Source: Rhizophagus clarus
Taxonomy: Eukaryota > Glomeromycota > Glomeromycetes > Glomerales > Glomeraceae
Direction: 5' to 3'
DNA length: 64,000 nucleotides
NCBI GenBank assembly: GCA_015698045.1
Contig: BLAL01000162.1
Span: forward strand, 1,116,001-1,180,000
Below, piece after piece: positions 22,729 to 35,668 of the stretch; the stretch's first letter is position 1; each line of letters starts with the position of its first letter. The notes below the pieces were generated by a model. The model ran no database searches. It worked only from the letters and a program-made list of their open reading frames with translations, and was not told the DNA's origin. A program made the translations under genes and the position numbers.

Positions 22729-24359
22729 TCTACAAAAAAAATAAATGAAATAGACATTAATAATATCAGTCACTGGTCATATCATGGAAAAAAGAGGAAG
22801 ATTTTTTTTAATAAAATTTGCAAAAAAAAGTTTGTGGTACAGTATTCTCTTTAAATATATAGTACACGTATATAATTAAAGTTAGCCAAAATTAACTCAA
22901 TCTGATTAAATCTGCCAATCAATAATTCATAATTCTAGCTGAATTTTTCTTAATTCTGGCCAAATTCGTAATACTAGTCCAAATTATGTTAAAATCGAAA
23001 TTTTTAGGTTAAAGGTAACACTATATTTATGCAATGTAATACTTTTTCTAACAATAGTAAACATGTTCGTTCAAGACTTGAAAAATATTTTTAAACTTTT
23101 TAAAAATTAAAAATTTCACTTTATTCGATTGCATCTGGCCAAAGAAGGTAGTCAATTATATGGTTATTTTGATATAGCAAATTAATAAAATATTAAGAAA
23201 TTTTTTTAATTTCTTTCTTTTGCTTATTTTTTTTAAATATTATATAAATATCTTTTATTTTAACGCTACTTTAAAAATAAAAAAAATATTTTACTTATCC
23301 ATAATGTATTATCTTTATTTATAATTCAACAAAGCAAATAGATCTAATAGCTAATAAGAATTTTTTCTATAAATAAATAATTTATATTTTATTTTCATGT
23401 TTAATGAATTAAAATTTAAAAATTTTAAAGTTTTTTTCTAATAAGTTGCAGAAATTTATATGATTATTATAATACTAGGATTTAAGCATTAAAGGTAATT
23501 TAAATAAACAAAAAAACATCATATTTAACTAGGTTTTTGACCAAAAATTCACTTATAACACCCAAATAGATCTAATAGTATTGTTTTAATAAATAAAAAA
23601 ATTTTTTATTAATACTTTAATTAAAAAATTTTAATAAAATTTACAAATAACAAAAAATCTGACATAATAATCACCTTCTAAACTTAACAAAAGTTGTTTA
23701 TTTTGCCAAATTATAGCTAGAAATGAGATAATTACTGTTAAAAAAAGCTTTTACTAAAAGTTTTATTGAAATTAAAATTTTTTTTTTTTATTATAAAAAT
23801 TGACTTTTTGTGGTTTACACAAAAACTACCTAAATAACTGCCCTTTTTAACTTAGTAAATCTTTTTCTTCTCATAAAATTACATATATTTTTGTTATTTA
23901 AATTGTATTTTACATCTACTTTTAAGTTGCATCTGGAGGAAAACTTCATTTTTGAGACGAACTTTCTTGTAAATGCAAAAAAAAAAATATTACTAAAGAG
24001 GAAATGATGATAAAAATTTATAATACACATGACAAACTATTAATTTACTTAATTTGTATAAGCGTTGTATTAAAAAATTTCTTTTTTAATTACATGACAA
24101 TTATAGTTATATAAAATTATTTTAATTAATGATCGACAAGTGATCTGAAATGACCACTGACTTATATTTACTAATGTTCCTATAATAGTAAAGAAATTTC
24201 TGTTTACTTTACAAGTGCTGTTTCAAAGTGTTTAGAAAGAAAGGTTTATTGGATGAATAGTTGATTATTAATCAAATATCACTGCACTGTAACAGATCTG
24301 TAGTACATGTTTATCTAATACTAAACATGTGATCTGGATTTTAAACACCTGTATATGAA
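22729..24359. other. AT-rich DNA without supported genes
   Basis: Short frames on both strands have no recognised motif. A minus-strand Lys/Arg-rich frame at 23830-24030 is most likely spurious. Confidence 0.5.
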
Positions 24360-24634
24360 TTGAAATTCTCAAAAAAAAAAAATAAAAATTAAAATATTAG
24401 TAAGATATTTTGTTAAAAGAAATAAATTAAAGAAAATTACAGTACTTACTGAAATTTATATGTCCAATAAAGTAATTGTTTAAAAAAAAAAAAAATCAAA
24501 ATATTAGAAAACATTTTATTCATATTATTGAAATAAATAATAAGTACCTAAATCATACATTTTTAAAGAGTAAGCTGTTTAAAAAAGAAAGATAATAAAA
24601 CTGTTAAAAATATTTTATTAAATAAATAAATTAA
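24360..24634. repeat. degenerate ~105-bp tandem array, left part
   Basis: Units share AAAATATTAG-WAA-AATATTTTATT, an AATAAATAA stretch, TACTTA, a TTTATATTT stretch and an A-run. The array is interrupted at 24635 by a retro-insertion and resumes at 26046. Confidence 0.6.
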
Positions 24635-26063
24635 TTTAAGAATAAACTCTCCTCTGAAACCGTCATGACCATTTTTTATTGAAAAATATTTTTTATTCTT
24701 TTTCCTGTAGGTCGACTGTCAGAAGGCCAATGGTCCTTACACCCCCCCTTTATTTAAAAATACACTTTAAAGCACTAGACTTGGTTGTCATATGTGCTAA
24801 ACGAATATTTTCAGGGTTTTTTGAGTTTTCACTATTTCTTCGTCGGTGGCAGCGGTGGCAACGAAGTAACTGAAATAATACATTTGGGAAGAAAACTATA
24901 CTATGGACTGAGGCTAGGCGGAAATACACTATGGGGATTTACCCAGCCTACGACTCATCTATTAGACAAGTTTTTGACTCAAGGACCTACATTTTTATTT
25001 TTTCTTACTCTTTTCTTTAGGGCGTTTTTGAGAAAAAATACTTTTTGGTTTACCCTCACCTAATGATTGGCCTGTCACATGATCAAACATAAGGGGCTTT
25101 TTTGTTTAGTTCAATTATAGAATGATCTGCAGCCTAACATTTGGAAATTTTTGATTCGTCAAATACTACTTGGGTATGACTCAATAGAGTACACAAGTTG
25201 CGCAGTATTCATTCTTTATCGAAATAGTACTACAGAATTTCTAGACGCATTTCTACTTCGAGTAGTGTAGATGGATGATTCACTTGATATCATGGTGATT
25301 TTATATTGATGGAGAAAGGTCCCTACGATGCTAGCTGTCTCTAAAAATCAAGACTGGTTCCAGACTTCTCACATCTTTTGGTAACAGAAGATGGTTAATT
25401 ATACATTACACTTCTTTGAAACATTTCTAGGTTTATTTACAATTAAATTCCTTTTTTTTTTTATAATCCCTAGAAATTTTATGTTTTTTCTTTTTTTTGT
25501 AATTTGTTTTTGTTTTTATTTTTTATTTTATCTTTACCAGGCTTTTGCATTATGGCCCCTTTTTTTTGGAAAAGGTTTCAGAGTACTCTTGAGTCTTCGG
25601 CTGTGTATCTTTTTTCTCTAACTGAGTCATTACAATTTTTAACAATCATAGTTACAGTTGAATTATTACATTCTTTTTTGATGGTGGTGGTACTGGTGGT
25701 GATAGGTTGTTACAATTTTTCTTCCTTAATAGAAAATTGGGATCTAAGATCTAGCATAGTCTACTCGATAAAGCTTCTTTGGAAGAGGTGAGGTGCTTTA
25801 ATGCACAGGACTGTAAGGAGATTTTACATGTGTTGTATCTATACAGCAGGGTTTGTAGAGGACATGGTAAATGTTAGTTGGGTCATCTGTCGGGAGCCAG
25901 TATCATAGTTTAGCTTTATCATATCCATAGTTGATTATGGATATACAGCTAAAACTTTACTGCAGACTAACTCGTTCAAGTATTCGTTGTAAATCTCTTT
26001 GTATTTTTCTTTGTCTTGTCAATAAAAATAAAAATTAAAATAAAAATTAAATAAATAAATTAA
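24617..26063 (+). mobile_element. 1.4-kb retro-insertion of unknown content
   Basis: The less AT-rich stretch 24635-26045 is flanked by an 18-bp direct repeat ATTAAATAAATAAATTAA (24617-24634 and 26046-26063) and ends in an A-rich tail after AATAAAAATAAAA. Coding-like pieces can be seen (GGSGGNEVTEII, YGLRLGGNTLWGFTQPTTH, LEEVRCFNAQDCKEILHVLY) but in several frames with stops, and no family is recognised. The layout is that of a polyadenylated transcript copied into a tandem repeat. The flanking repeat is low-complexity, so the target duplication is less certain than for the other insertions. Confidence 0.6.
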
Positions 26064-26900
26064 AAAAAAATTATTTTGAATTTTTACTAATATTTATTAT
26101 ATCTGTTTAATAAAAAAGAAAATAATAAAATATTATAAACATTTTGTTAAAATAAAAAATACAAAAGTTTATCAAAATTATTAAAATACTATACATTTAA
26201 AAATAATAATTATTTACCTAAAAAAAAAGAGAAATTGAAATGTTAGTAAATGTTTACTAAAAATATTTTTAAAAAAAACAAAATCTTATAAAATCTTATA
26301 TATCTAGATAATCCATCTAAAATAAAAAAAAAAGAATTAAATAAAATATTAGAAACATTTCATTTATTTTATTAAAATAAATTACAAAGAAAAATTAAAG
26401 TAATCTATCTAAATTCAACATATTTAGATTCAAAAAGTAACCTATCTAAAAAAATAAAGAAAATAAATATTTCATTATAAAAAATATTTTATTGAAATAA
26501 TTAATTTAATATAAAAAAAAAATACTTTATTATTGAGATTTATATTTAAAAGATCCAAAAATTACTTATGAAAAAAAAAAACTTATTAAAAGTAATGTAA
26601 GATAAAAAAAAAATCCAAATTTTTCAACTTCTCTTAATTATTAAAAAAGTTGTATAAAAAAAAAATAACAGAAAGATTCAAAAAATTTTTTAAAAAATAA
26701 ACAAATATAATATTTATTAATTTTTTTTCTTTGTTAAAATTTTCTATTAAGATAAGAATAAAAGAAATGAAAGTTAGAATATAGCAAAAAAAAAAAAAAT
26801 AAAAGAATAAAAATAAAAAAGTAAAGAGGAAAATTTTTATTAAAAAAAATTTTTTTTTTATTAAATCAATTTTTAAAAAAGTTAAAAAAAGCTAAAAAAG
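26064..26900. repeat. degenerate ~105-bp tandem array, right part
   Basis: Same unit type as 24360-24634, with repeated CTATCTAAA-A-run-TAAA, TATTAGAAACATTT and ATTTAGATTCAAAAAGTAA segments, decaying to simple A-rich sequence to the right. Confidence 0.55.
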
Positions 26901-28859
26901 ATCAATAATTAATAATAAAATCATATTATATTATGTAATTATATATAGATTTTTTATGTTATATATTTATTTATTTTTTTTTTAGTAATTTATTCTCTTT
27001 TATTCTTTTTTTTTTTTTCTTACTACTTATAAATTTCATTAAAAAATTCTTAATGAATTGTTTTCAAATATTTTAGGCTTTTTATTTAACTATTTCTTTA
27101 ATCTCTCTAGACACAACTTATGATTCAGTGCTATTACTCCTATAGTAAAGAATTTACTTAAAATTTTTTTGTAAATAGTGAATTTACTGTCCAATTGAAT
27201 ATAAATAATCTTTTACAATTATAATTTAATTTATATTTTTTTTATTCATGTATTTTTATCATATTAGTTTACATCCAATAATAATACAAATTTTAACTAT
27301 TTATAAACTTATGATGAATTTTATTAAAATCTTGATTTAACTGCTTTTAGTAAAGTAAAATTAAAATTTTAAATAACTTTTTACTTTTAATCTCTTAATA
27401 TATATAAAAGATAGATTATATTTTATTTTTACTAATTTATTAGACATTTTTTTTTTTTTAATAATAATAGTTTTATTATTTTCAAATTTATTAGTTTTTC
27501 TTTTTCTTCTTAATTGTATATTTAATTCCATTAAATAATTGATTGATTTAAATATTTAATTAGTATTTTTTTAATATCAATTAATAAGTATTAATTTAAA
27601 GTATTTTTTAAGTATTTTTTTAAATCAGTATTATAAATATTTATTAATTGCAATATATTAAAATAATAAATAAATGCTTATTTAAAATACAGATAGGTAT
27701 TTATAAAACATTAAATATTTAGTAAATACAAATTTTAAATATTTATTAAATAGTTTGTGTTTAATAAATACAAGTTTAATATTAAACTAATTTTGTAATA
27801 TTTCCTAATAATTCATTTAATTAATTTGATTTTATATTAATTTCATATATAAGCTAATTAGTAAAATTAAGAACTAAAATTAATTAATATTTAATTAGCT
27901 GAATAGCATAATTCTGCAAATTTTATTTTTTTAATTAAAATAAATAAATTTATCCTAAAAAATAAAAAAAATACTATAAAGTTAGTTTATTAAAAAAAAA
28001 TTTGTAATATTTAATAAAAAAATTAAAAATTAATAAATTATTTAAAATAATTGTTAAATAAATCTCAATTAAATATTAATTAATTTAATTTAATTTACTG
28101 TAATTATAGATGAAACTGAAATAAAAATAATAAAATAAAAATATATAAAACTAATTTTAATTTAGGATGATTTAACTAGGATGATTTAATCTAATAATTT
28201 TATATAAAAAAATTATTATTTACTAAATGATTTTCACTTTATTATATAATCAAATATAAATCAAATCATGTATAAATATTTCACAAATTATTTGTTTATT
28301 AGTTATTACAGCATCTTTGTTCTATTACTCTTCTTTTGCTTTTAATGTTTTAAACTTTGATTTTTTAATATTGTAGGTTTTTAGCATTATTTTTATTTGG
28401 TTTTATTTTTTACTAACTATTTCTTCTTTTTTATAAGTTTTTTAGTATCTTAATAAACAGTAAATTTCAGGTATTCAGAATTTTAGAAACTATTTTTTTT
28501 TATAACTACTACTAATCAGTCTTTTTTTTGGTTACGTTTCTTCTTAAACTTTTTTTTGGTATAGGGTTTTTCTTACATTTTTTTTTATTTTTTTATGGGG
28601 TTTTTCATGAATTTCTTTCTGGATTTTCTCTTACATTTTTACTTAAAGATTTTCAATTTGCATTTCTTCTTAAATTTTGGCTGATTTTTTTTCCTCTTTT
28701 TGATTAGATTTGTTCATTATAAAAAATTTGTTACTATAACAAATAACTTGGTATTAGTAAAAATCATGTGATTTATTGATCTGATTCATTTTTTTTAAAT
28801 AAAAAATATTTCTTTTTTTTTTATTTTTTCTTATTATTATATTTTCCTTATCTTTCATT
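26901..28859. other. AT-rich DNA, nothing recognised
   Basis: More than 80% A+T by eye, with TTAATTAATT-like words. No supported frame. Confidence 0.6.
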
Positions 28860-29450
28860 TCTATTCCTTTTGTCTCTTTTCTTTTCTTCTATTTTTTATC
28901 TCCCTTCCTTTTTCTCTTCTATTTTTTGTCTCCTTTTCTTTTTCTTTTTATCTCTTTCCTTTTTTCTTTCTATCTTTCATTTCCATTTTTTTTCCCCCTT
29001 TTCCTTTTATCTTTATTCCCTTCATACTTGTCACATTTCCTTTTTTCCTTCTTTCTTTTATTCCCTCTTTTTTTTTTTCTTTAAGGTTCAAAAATCTATT
29101 AAAAGAAAAAATAGAAAGTTAGTTGTTTTTTTATTTATTAGCATATTGCAATTTGTTTAATCTTACCTTTTATTTTTTTTCTTTAGATTTTAAACAGCTT
29201 ATAATAGGAGAAAATAAAAAAGGTTAATATTTCTTAATTGTATTTTATTGTAATGTCAGCTATACTTACATTTTCTTTTATTTTTTCTTTTGATTCCTGT
29301 AGATCTATTAGAAAATAAAATGGAAGGTTACTACTATTTTTTTGTTATTATTTCATCATATTTTGTTATATTTTTTCTTTGGTGTTAGATTTAAAGTTAT
29401 TAGTAATGTATTGATTTAATAAATAAAAAAAATTGTTTTACTAAAAAAAA
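28860..29450. repeat. pyrimidine-rich tract followed by ~100-bp degenerate repeats
   Basis: 28860-29080 is almost pure C/T on the plus strand, giving a spurious Phe/Ser/Leu open frame. From about 29070 to 29450, units of roughly 100 bp recur with TTTTTCTTTAG/GTTTAGAT, TATTAG-AAAAT and AAGGTTA segments. Confidence 0.6.
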
Positions 29451-29984
29451 GATTTGTTGTCTTCTTTTATTTTTGAATTTGTTTTTAATTTTTATTTTCT
29501 GTTTTTTTTTTATTTTGTTCTTTTTTTTTGGTCACTTATTTACTACTACCAGTTTTATATTAAACAATTAAAATGTTAATTATATCTGATATTAAACATT
29601 ATAAATATATAAATTTTAGTTTTAGTTTAACATAAATAAAATTTATTTCAAAAAATAAAAATTAGCCAATAAAAATTAGCTTATTAATAAATTTATAAAT
29701 TTATTATAAGAAGATAATTTAACCTGAGTGATTTAATCAAAAAAGACAAGTTAGTAAGACTCAATAAAAATAATCAGTAAAAAATTTCATAATTAAAATA
29801 TAAAACTGAAATAAATTTTAATAATTATAATTAATTATGAGAATTAAATAATATACAAAGATTAAAATAGTTATAAGAATTAATATATTTTATAAGAGTT
29901 GAAATAATTTATAAGAATCAAATAGTTTATAAGAGTCAAAATAGAAATTATAAGGATCAAAATAGATTGTAAAGATCAAAATTA
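29451..29984. other. AT-rich DNA with ATAAGAGTCAAAATAG-like words
   Basis: From about 29860 the sequence repeats variants of TATAAGAGTTAAAATA. This may be the frayed outer end of the next dispersed repeat copy; the boundary is not sharp. Confidence 0.4.
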
Positions 29985-31066
29985 TAGATAAAATAAAAAT
30001 TAAAACTTAAAAGTAGAAATGGTTAACAAAAATTTTATAGTCAAAGTACAAAATTGAAATAAATTCTAATAATTATAATTATTTATAAAATTAAAATAGA
30101 TTATAGAAATTGAATTAAATTATAAGAGTTAAAATACTGAATTATAAAGGTTAAAATATAGATTATGAGAATTAAAATACTGAGGAATTAAAAAAAAATA
30201 TTAATAATAATATTCTTATTTAAAATATTAATAAAAAAAAAAATATTAAAAATTATACATACCTTTAAAATTATCTAGAAATTATAACTAAAAAATCTGT
30301 TTTTATAAAATAAAATAAAAAATAAATGTTAGTTAATATTTTTATATTATAATAATATTAAAAAAAACTATTTTTACTTTTGAAATCATTATTATTGAAT
30401 ATATTAAAAGGTCTGTTTTTACAAAAAAATAAAAAAAAAGAATATTAATAAAAAGGTTTATTTTTACAAAAATAAAAAAATTTTTTTTAATAAAAATATA
30501 AAAAAAAATAATAATCAGATTGGTAAATATACAGCCTGATCTTGATATAACAAATTTATGATATAACGAACTTTCAACTTACTGAGCTTTTTTTAAAAAC
30601 CAATATCATAATACTTAAAAAAATCTTGATATACCAAATATCATATAAAATTCTATATAACATATACTAAATATTTGTTAATTTACTGTTTAAAATAAAG
30701 CATATTAAAAAACTTTTGATATACTGAATGTGATCATTTTGCTGAATTTATACTAATCTTAACAATTAATTCTTGCTAAAATTAAGTTTCTAAATTATAT
30801 GAGTGTGTTTATATACTGAACTTTTATTGCAAACTTATAAGAATTTGATATATAAAGAGATTTGCATACTAAATACTTACTATATACTGAACTTTTATTT
30901 TTGAATTGTGAGTTTAGTATAATAAGATTTGACTGTAATCAATATATCCTATAATTGATTAATTTTAATTTTAATTATTCAACTTTCATAACTTAAAATT
31001 AAAATTAATTTTGATTATTTTAACTATTCTAAAAATCAAAATTAGATAATTTCAGTTTTATATATA
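29985..31066 (-). mobile_element. dispersed repeat family, copy B (inverted)
   Basis: Reverse complement of copy A: the right end (31066) reads as the family start and 29985-30200 corresponds to the family end. Internal ATTTTTACAAAA and AATATTAATAAAAA units match the copy A array. It is interrupted by a separate 404-bp element. Confidence 0.55.
30530..30937. mobile_element. Tc1/mariner (pogo-like) MITE with TA target site
   Basis: 404 bp (30532-30935) starting CAGCCTGATCTTGATATAAC and ending with the reverse complement of CAGTCAAATCTTATTATACT, flanked by TA on both sides. CAGTC...TATA-type ends with TA duplication are characteristic of pogo/Fot1/Tigger-type Tc1/mariner elements. The interior is non-coding and has repeats of ATATACTGAACTTTTA and GATATAACGAAC-like words. 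Confidence 0.75.
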
Positions 31067-33235
31067 TACTATACTTATTATATTATACAGTTCCTAGCAA
31101 AAGTAATGGTGATGAGAATACTGCTTCTTAATTTAATTATAACTTCATTACTATCTTAATTAGATCATTACTTATTATATCAAATTGAACAGTGATATGC
31201 TTGTTTAAAAAGCAATAAAAAAAAAAGTAATTTTAAATACTGACATTATTTCTGTTTTATTACCCACAATAGTTTTTATTACAATAAATTCTACTTATAA
31301 GACTAGTAACTTTTTTATAAAACAAATTTTTAGGAAATTTCTAATTGAACTGAAAATTTTTGTATTCTTATAATACAATGTATCCTTTTCTTACAAAAAA
31401 TACCAAAATTGTGAATATTTTTATTCAAAGTGTCACATTAAATTTACATCATAAAAAATTACTGCTAGAATCAAAATGATTATCATTTCACATTTGTTAA
31501 ATTTTCATCATGAAAACTTTGAAATATGTGTATTTTTGACTAATCAAACATTTTTTTTAAATTATTGGTGAGCTTTTTATTATGATGATATAAAATAATT
31601 ATATCCATAAAATTTAAGATGGTATAAAAATTTTTTTTTAATGATGATTTTTTTTTTGTTTATTTTAAAGTCCAGATCTCAAATTTTGATGCAATATATT
31701 AAGAAAATAGTAATGCAAAGAAAGAAAAAAATATTACAAGCTATTTCTCAATTTATTTAAAAAGGAGTGAAATAATTTTAAAAATAGATAGTTATTGATA
31801 GCGAAGTTATTAACAATAATAGCATGCAAAATCAAATTGAAGTATGTTTTGATACAGATAGAGATCAAACCCAATATTTATTAAATAATAAAATATATGT
31901 ATTTTTAGCTTCTTTTTCTAAAAATAAAAAAAAATTTTATAACTTCATTATAAAATTTATGTGTTATATTAAAAAAACTGACCACCATTACTTTTACTAG
32001 AATCTATACAATATTAAAAATTATATTATACTCAATAACTATATTATTAAACTATATTTTATATATAGAAATAAATTTAATAATTTTATAAATTTTATTT
32101 AATTTCAATCAGAATTATAAATTACATATTTAATATTTTAAAATTGACTAGTTTTTCTAAATTAGTTTTACTATTTTAGTTTTGGTAAATAGTAAAACTC
32201 TTTAGTTTTAAGTGATATTACTATATTATCTGTTATATTATTGTGCTTTATATTAAGAATATAATCAATAAAGTTTGCTAAGTAAAGATTAGCAAATTTT
32301 ATTAATCATATTGTTTATTATAAATACAATAATTATTTAGCATTTTGTTTTTTATAATTATTAATTATTGTAATGATTGTCTTTTTTATTTTATTTTATT
32401 TTATTTTTTTTAAAGTTAAAAAGATATGCTTTAAGTTTTATTAAATAATAATTATTACTGATAACTTAATTTGTAATTTTAATAAATAAAAAAATATTTT
32501 ATTATTAATATAAAATTTATTAAAATGTTTTTTTTATCAAATATTTACTGTTATTTTTTTGGGATTTTTTCCATATTTTTTATAAAACTTTTTCAGATAA
32601 AAAGAAAATTGTAAATAATCAGTATCATTTATACTTTAATATATCTTATTTGTTATGTAAAATATATATCAACTTTTATTTTATAGTTTATGCAATTTGT
32701 GTCTTAAATTATTTTTTTTTTTTTTTATAGTAAAATTTATACTTTTATAATAAAATTATATATAACTTTAAATTTTTATTTAAAATTTTATGTTTTTTTT
32801 ACTGTAATCTATTTTTGTAATATATTTATTTTGCATATAACCTCTATTATAATTATCTGGAATCTTATATTAGTTATTTTTATTTTACTGAAAAGAAAAT
32901 TTAATATATAATAATTTGATATAAAAAGAAGTTTGATTAATCAAAAGTTTTTTTTTAAATTAAGTTTGTTGATTATTTTTCTTTGCTTTTCTTATTTTTA
33001 TTATATTTTATAAAAGCAGAATGAAATAGACAAAATAATCATGATAATAAACTTTTAAACTTATATATATGCTTAATATAGAACGTTATATTAACAGCTA
33101 ATGAATTAAAAAAAAAAGATTTACTATTTGAAGATTTTTTTTTTAAATTTTTATAATAATTAGATGATAAATTAAATATTGTCTTTATGTTATTACATTA
33201 TACATTATCATAGTTCAGACAAAACACGCAAATGA
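31067..33235. other. AT-rich DNA between the repeat region and the gene block
   Basis: About 2.2 kb with long T and A runs. No supported frame or RNA gene. Confidence 0.6.
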
Positions 33236-34433
33236 CTATAATTTAGATTTAGTTGCAATAGCATATTCTCTGCCCAACTCTTTACCACGTAAAAGAATTC
33301 CACCATCAACTCTAAAAATAGCACCGGAAACCCAAGCTCCAGCACGAGAAGCAAAGTACAATGCTGTACCAGCTATATCTTCTTCATTACCAAGACGTCC
33401 TGGAGAAAAATAAAAGACCAATAGTCGCATGTTAAAAAGTTATTATTTCAGATAAATGAGAATTTTATGTAATTAATTACTACCTTGTGGAATTTCTTCT
33501 ATAACAAGTTTTTTATTAAGAAATTTCGCGTTAATTGGTGATGGAATTACTCCTGGTGCTATTACATTAATATTTACACCACATGGACTAATTAAAAAAA
33601 AAAAAAAAGTGTTAATTTTTAAAGAAAAGAAAAAATTAACGGGAAATATATATGTATATATATATTACGTGAGATAAACTGCTAAATTCCTTGCGAGAGA
33701 ATTTACCGCAGCTTTTGAAGTATTATATACCAGAGAAGTTCTATTCGCTATATCAATACCCTTAATATCACCTTCAATTTCACCAGCAACACTACCAATA
33801 ATAATAACTCTGGAAGGATCTTCTGGTGCATTACTTGCTTTCTCAAGTAAGGGTAGACAACTAAATAATCAAATTAAAATCTATGTGAAATTCAAATTAT
33901 TAATCTTTAAAAAATCGATAATTATTTTACTTACGCAATAGTCATAAAATAGACACTTATAACATTCAATTTATAAACTTTATTCCAAGACTTTTCAGGG
34001 ATTTCTTTTAAAGGATTTACAATTGCCATACCTGAATTGTTTATTAAAATATCCAATTTGCCATTTTCCCTTTCACTAATTTTATTGGCTATTTTTTCAC
34101 ATTCTTCCTTTATCGTAATATCAGCAGTAATTGGGAAGCATTCTCCTGGCCCTCCTAAACTATTCATTTCAATAGCGGCTTTTTCATAAAAATAGAAATT
34201 TATTAATTTAATTTCTAATTCTAAAACTATGATAAACTAATTCTACCTTCTTGAAGATTTTTTTTGTTTCTCGAAGCAATGTAAACTTTTGCACCATTCT
34301 TGATAAATGCTTTTGAAATCATTTTACCAAGTCCTGTACCTCCCCCAGTTACTAATGCTACTTTTCCTCTAAGTGAAAATAAATTTTGAGCTAATAAATT
34401 TTCTGCCATTGTTGTTTGATTTTCAAATACCAA
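33236..34433 (-). CDS. short-chain dehydrogenase/reductase (RhlG/FabG-like)
   Basis: Five exons (34433-34247, 34178-33935, 33860-33669, 33587-33484, 33399-33236) give 296 residues; a start at the in-frame MAENLL eight codons later gives 288. Classical SDR features are in order: TGGGTGLG dinucleotide-binding motif after KVALV, NNSG in the central sheet, the catalytic Ser in IIIGSVAG, and the catalytic pair in YNTSK. These are followed by APGVIPSPI and the C-terminal GGILLRG segment. An Arg (ASRN) after the second strand suggests NADP(H). It resembles fungal homologues of the beta-ketoacyl reductase RhlG, but the substrate is unknown. All catalytic residues are present, so it should be active. 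Two decayed copies lie within 11 kb. Confidence 0.9.
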
Positions 34434-35162
34434 AAAGAAGAAATTTCAAACGCGATGCGAATCACAATAAAAATTTGTAGATTATCATTGCACAAAATCA
34501 TAATTAGGAAATGACGCGGGATTATTTAGCGCAAAAAAAGGTAAAAATCTAGCCTTAAAAGTTTACATCATATGTAAATTTTAAAATGAGGTTAAACCAA
34601 ACGATTTGGCTAAGCTATTTTTTTTATTATTATGAAAGAAGGGAATTCGAGATCGACATTAAAATTTGCGAACTATTTGAAAAATATCTGATTCATGAAT
34701 CATGATTGAAAAAATATATGCGAACCAATCCTTGTCGGTTGAAAGTTCCAGCCATACAATTATAAATATACATTTGGAAAATTGGTCAATTGAACGAGTT
34801 CATTTTTATACAAAAATGAATATTGCTACTAAATGATATTAACTTATTTGGGTTCTTTTTTCATCTATTTAAATTGAATCAGATGAAAAGGAGAAAGGTG
34901 AACCATGTTTAAAATTGAATGAATAAGACATCGAATTTGGATGATGCTAGTAGATTTTTGTATTCTTTTTAAAAAAAATATTAGATGTCAACGAGGGCAA
35001 AGTTACTTAGAAGTTTGAAGTCGTTTTAGAAAATTCCTTACTAAAGGTCTTTCTACGTCATTAATATTGTATGTAATCACATGCTCGGCAATGCGATAAA
35101 TGTAATTGGTCGATTAAAATTTGTAAAATCTTTCAGCCTTCTTTTTCAATTAAATTAAAACA
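34434..35162. other. intergenic region between SDR gene and inverted SDR pseudogene
   Basis: Head-to-head spacer of about 730 bp holding the presumed SDR promoter. No further gene seen. Confidence 0.5.
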
Positions 35163-35668
35163 ATGGCAGAAATTTATTAGCGCAAAATTTATTTTCACTT
35201 AAAGGAAAAGTAGCATTAGTAACTGGGAGTACAGGACTTGATAAAATGATTTCAAAGGCATTTATCAAGAATGGTGAAGCAGAAGATAGAATTATTAGAG
35301 TTTCAAAATTCGAAAATGAAAGAGGGTCGAGGTAGTGTATTTCAATTACAAATAAAAGAAGAAAGAAGAAAGTGAAAAAATAGCCAATGAAATTAAGTGG
35401 CAAATTGGATATTTTAATAAATCATTCAGGTATTGCGTGTGTAGCTCTTATAGGCAGTTTATCTCACGTATAAGGAAAAGCTTTTATCTTTATATTTTAA
35501 TTTTTATTTAGTCAATGTGGTTTAAACGTTAATATAATAGCACTAAGAGTAATCTTTACAGAAATGACTTTAAAAAACTTATTTTAAAATTGATGGGGGA
35601 ACAATTTTACGTGGTAAAGAATTGGGCAAAGAATATTATTATATTACATTTAGATCTAAACTGTATAA
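35163..35668 (+). pseudogene. SDR pseudogene 1 (internally deleted, inverted)
   Basis: Begins ATGGCAGAAA then LLAQNLFSLKGKVALVTG, nearly the same as the intact gene's second start. It keeps pieces of exon 1 (MISKAFIKNG), exon 2 (LDILINHSG-like), the exon 3/4 junction (QFISRI... CGLNVNIIAL) and the C-terminus (GTILRGKELGKEYY). The nucleotide-binding glycines are altered and the catalytic Ser and Tyr-Lys segment is missing. Several frameshifts occur. It is on the opposite strand, facing away from the intact gene. Confidence 0.8.

Noticed and set aside
28870..29160. Open frame of 96 residues, mostly Phe, Ser and Leu
   Set aside because: It is the translation of a pyrimidine-rich tract, with no domain or splice support.
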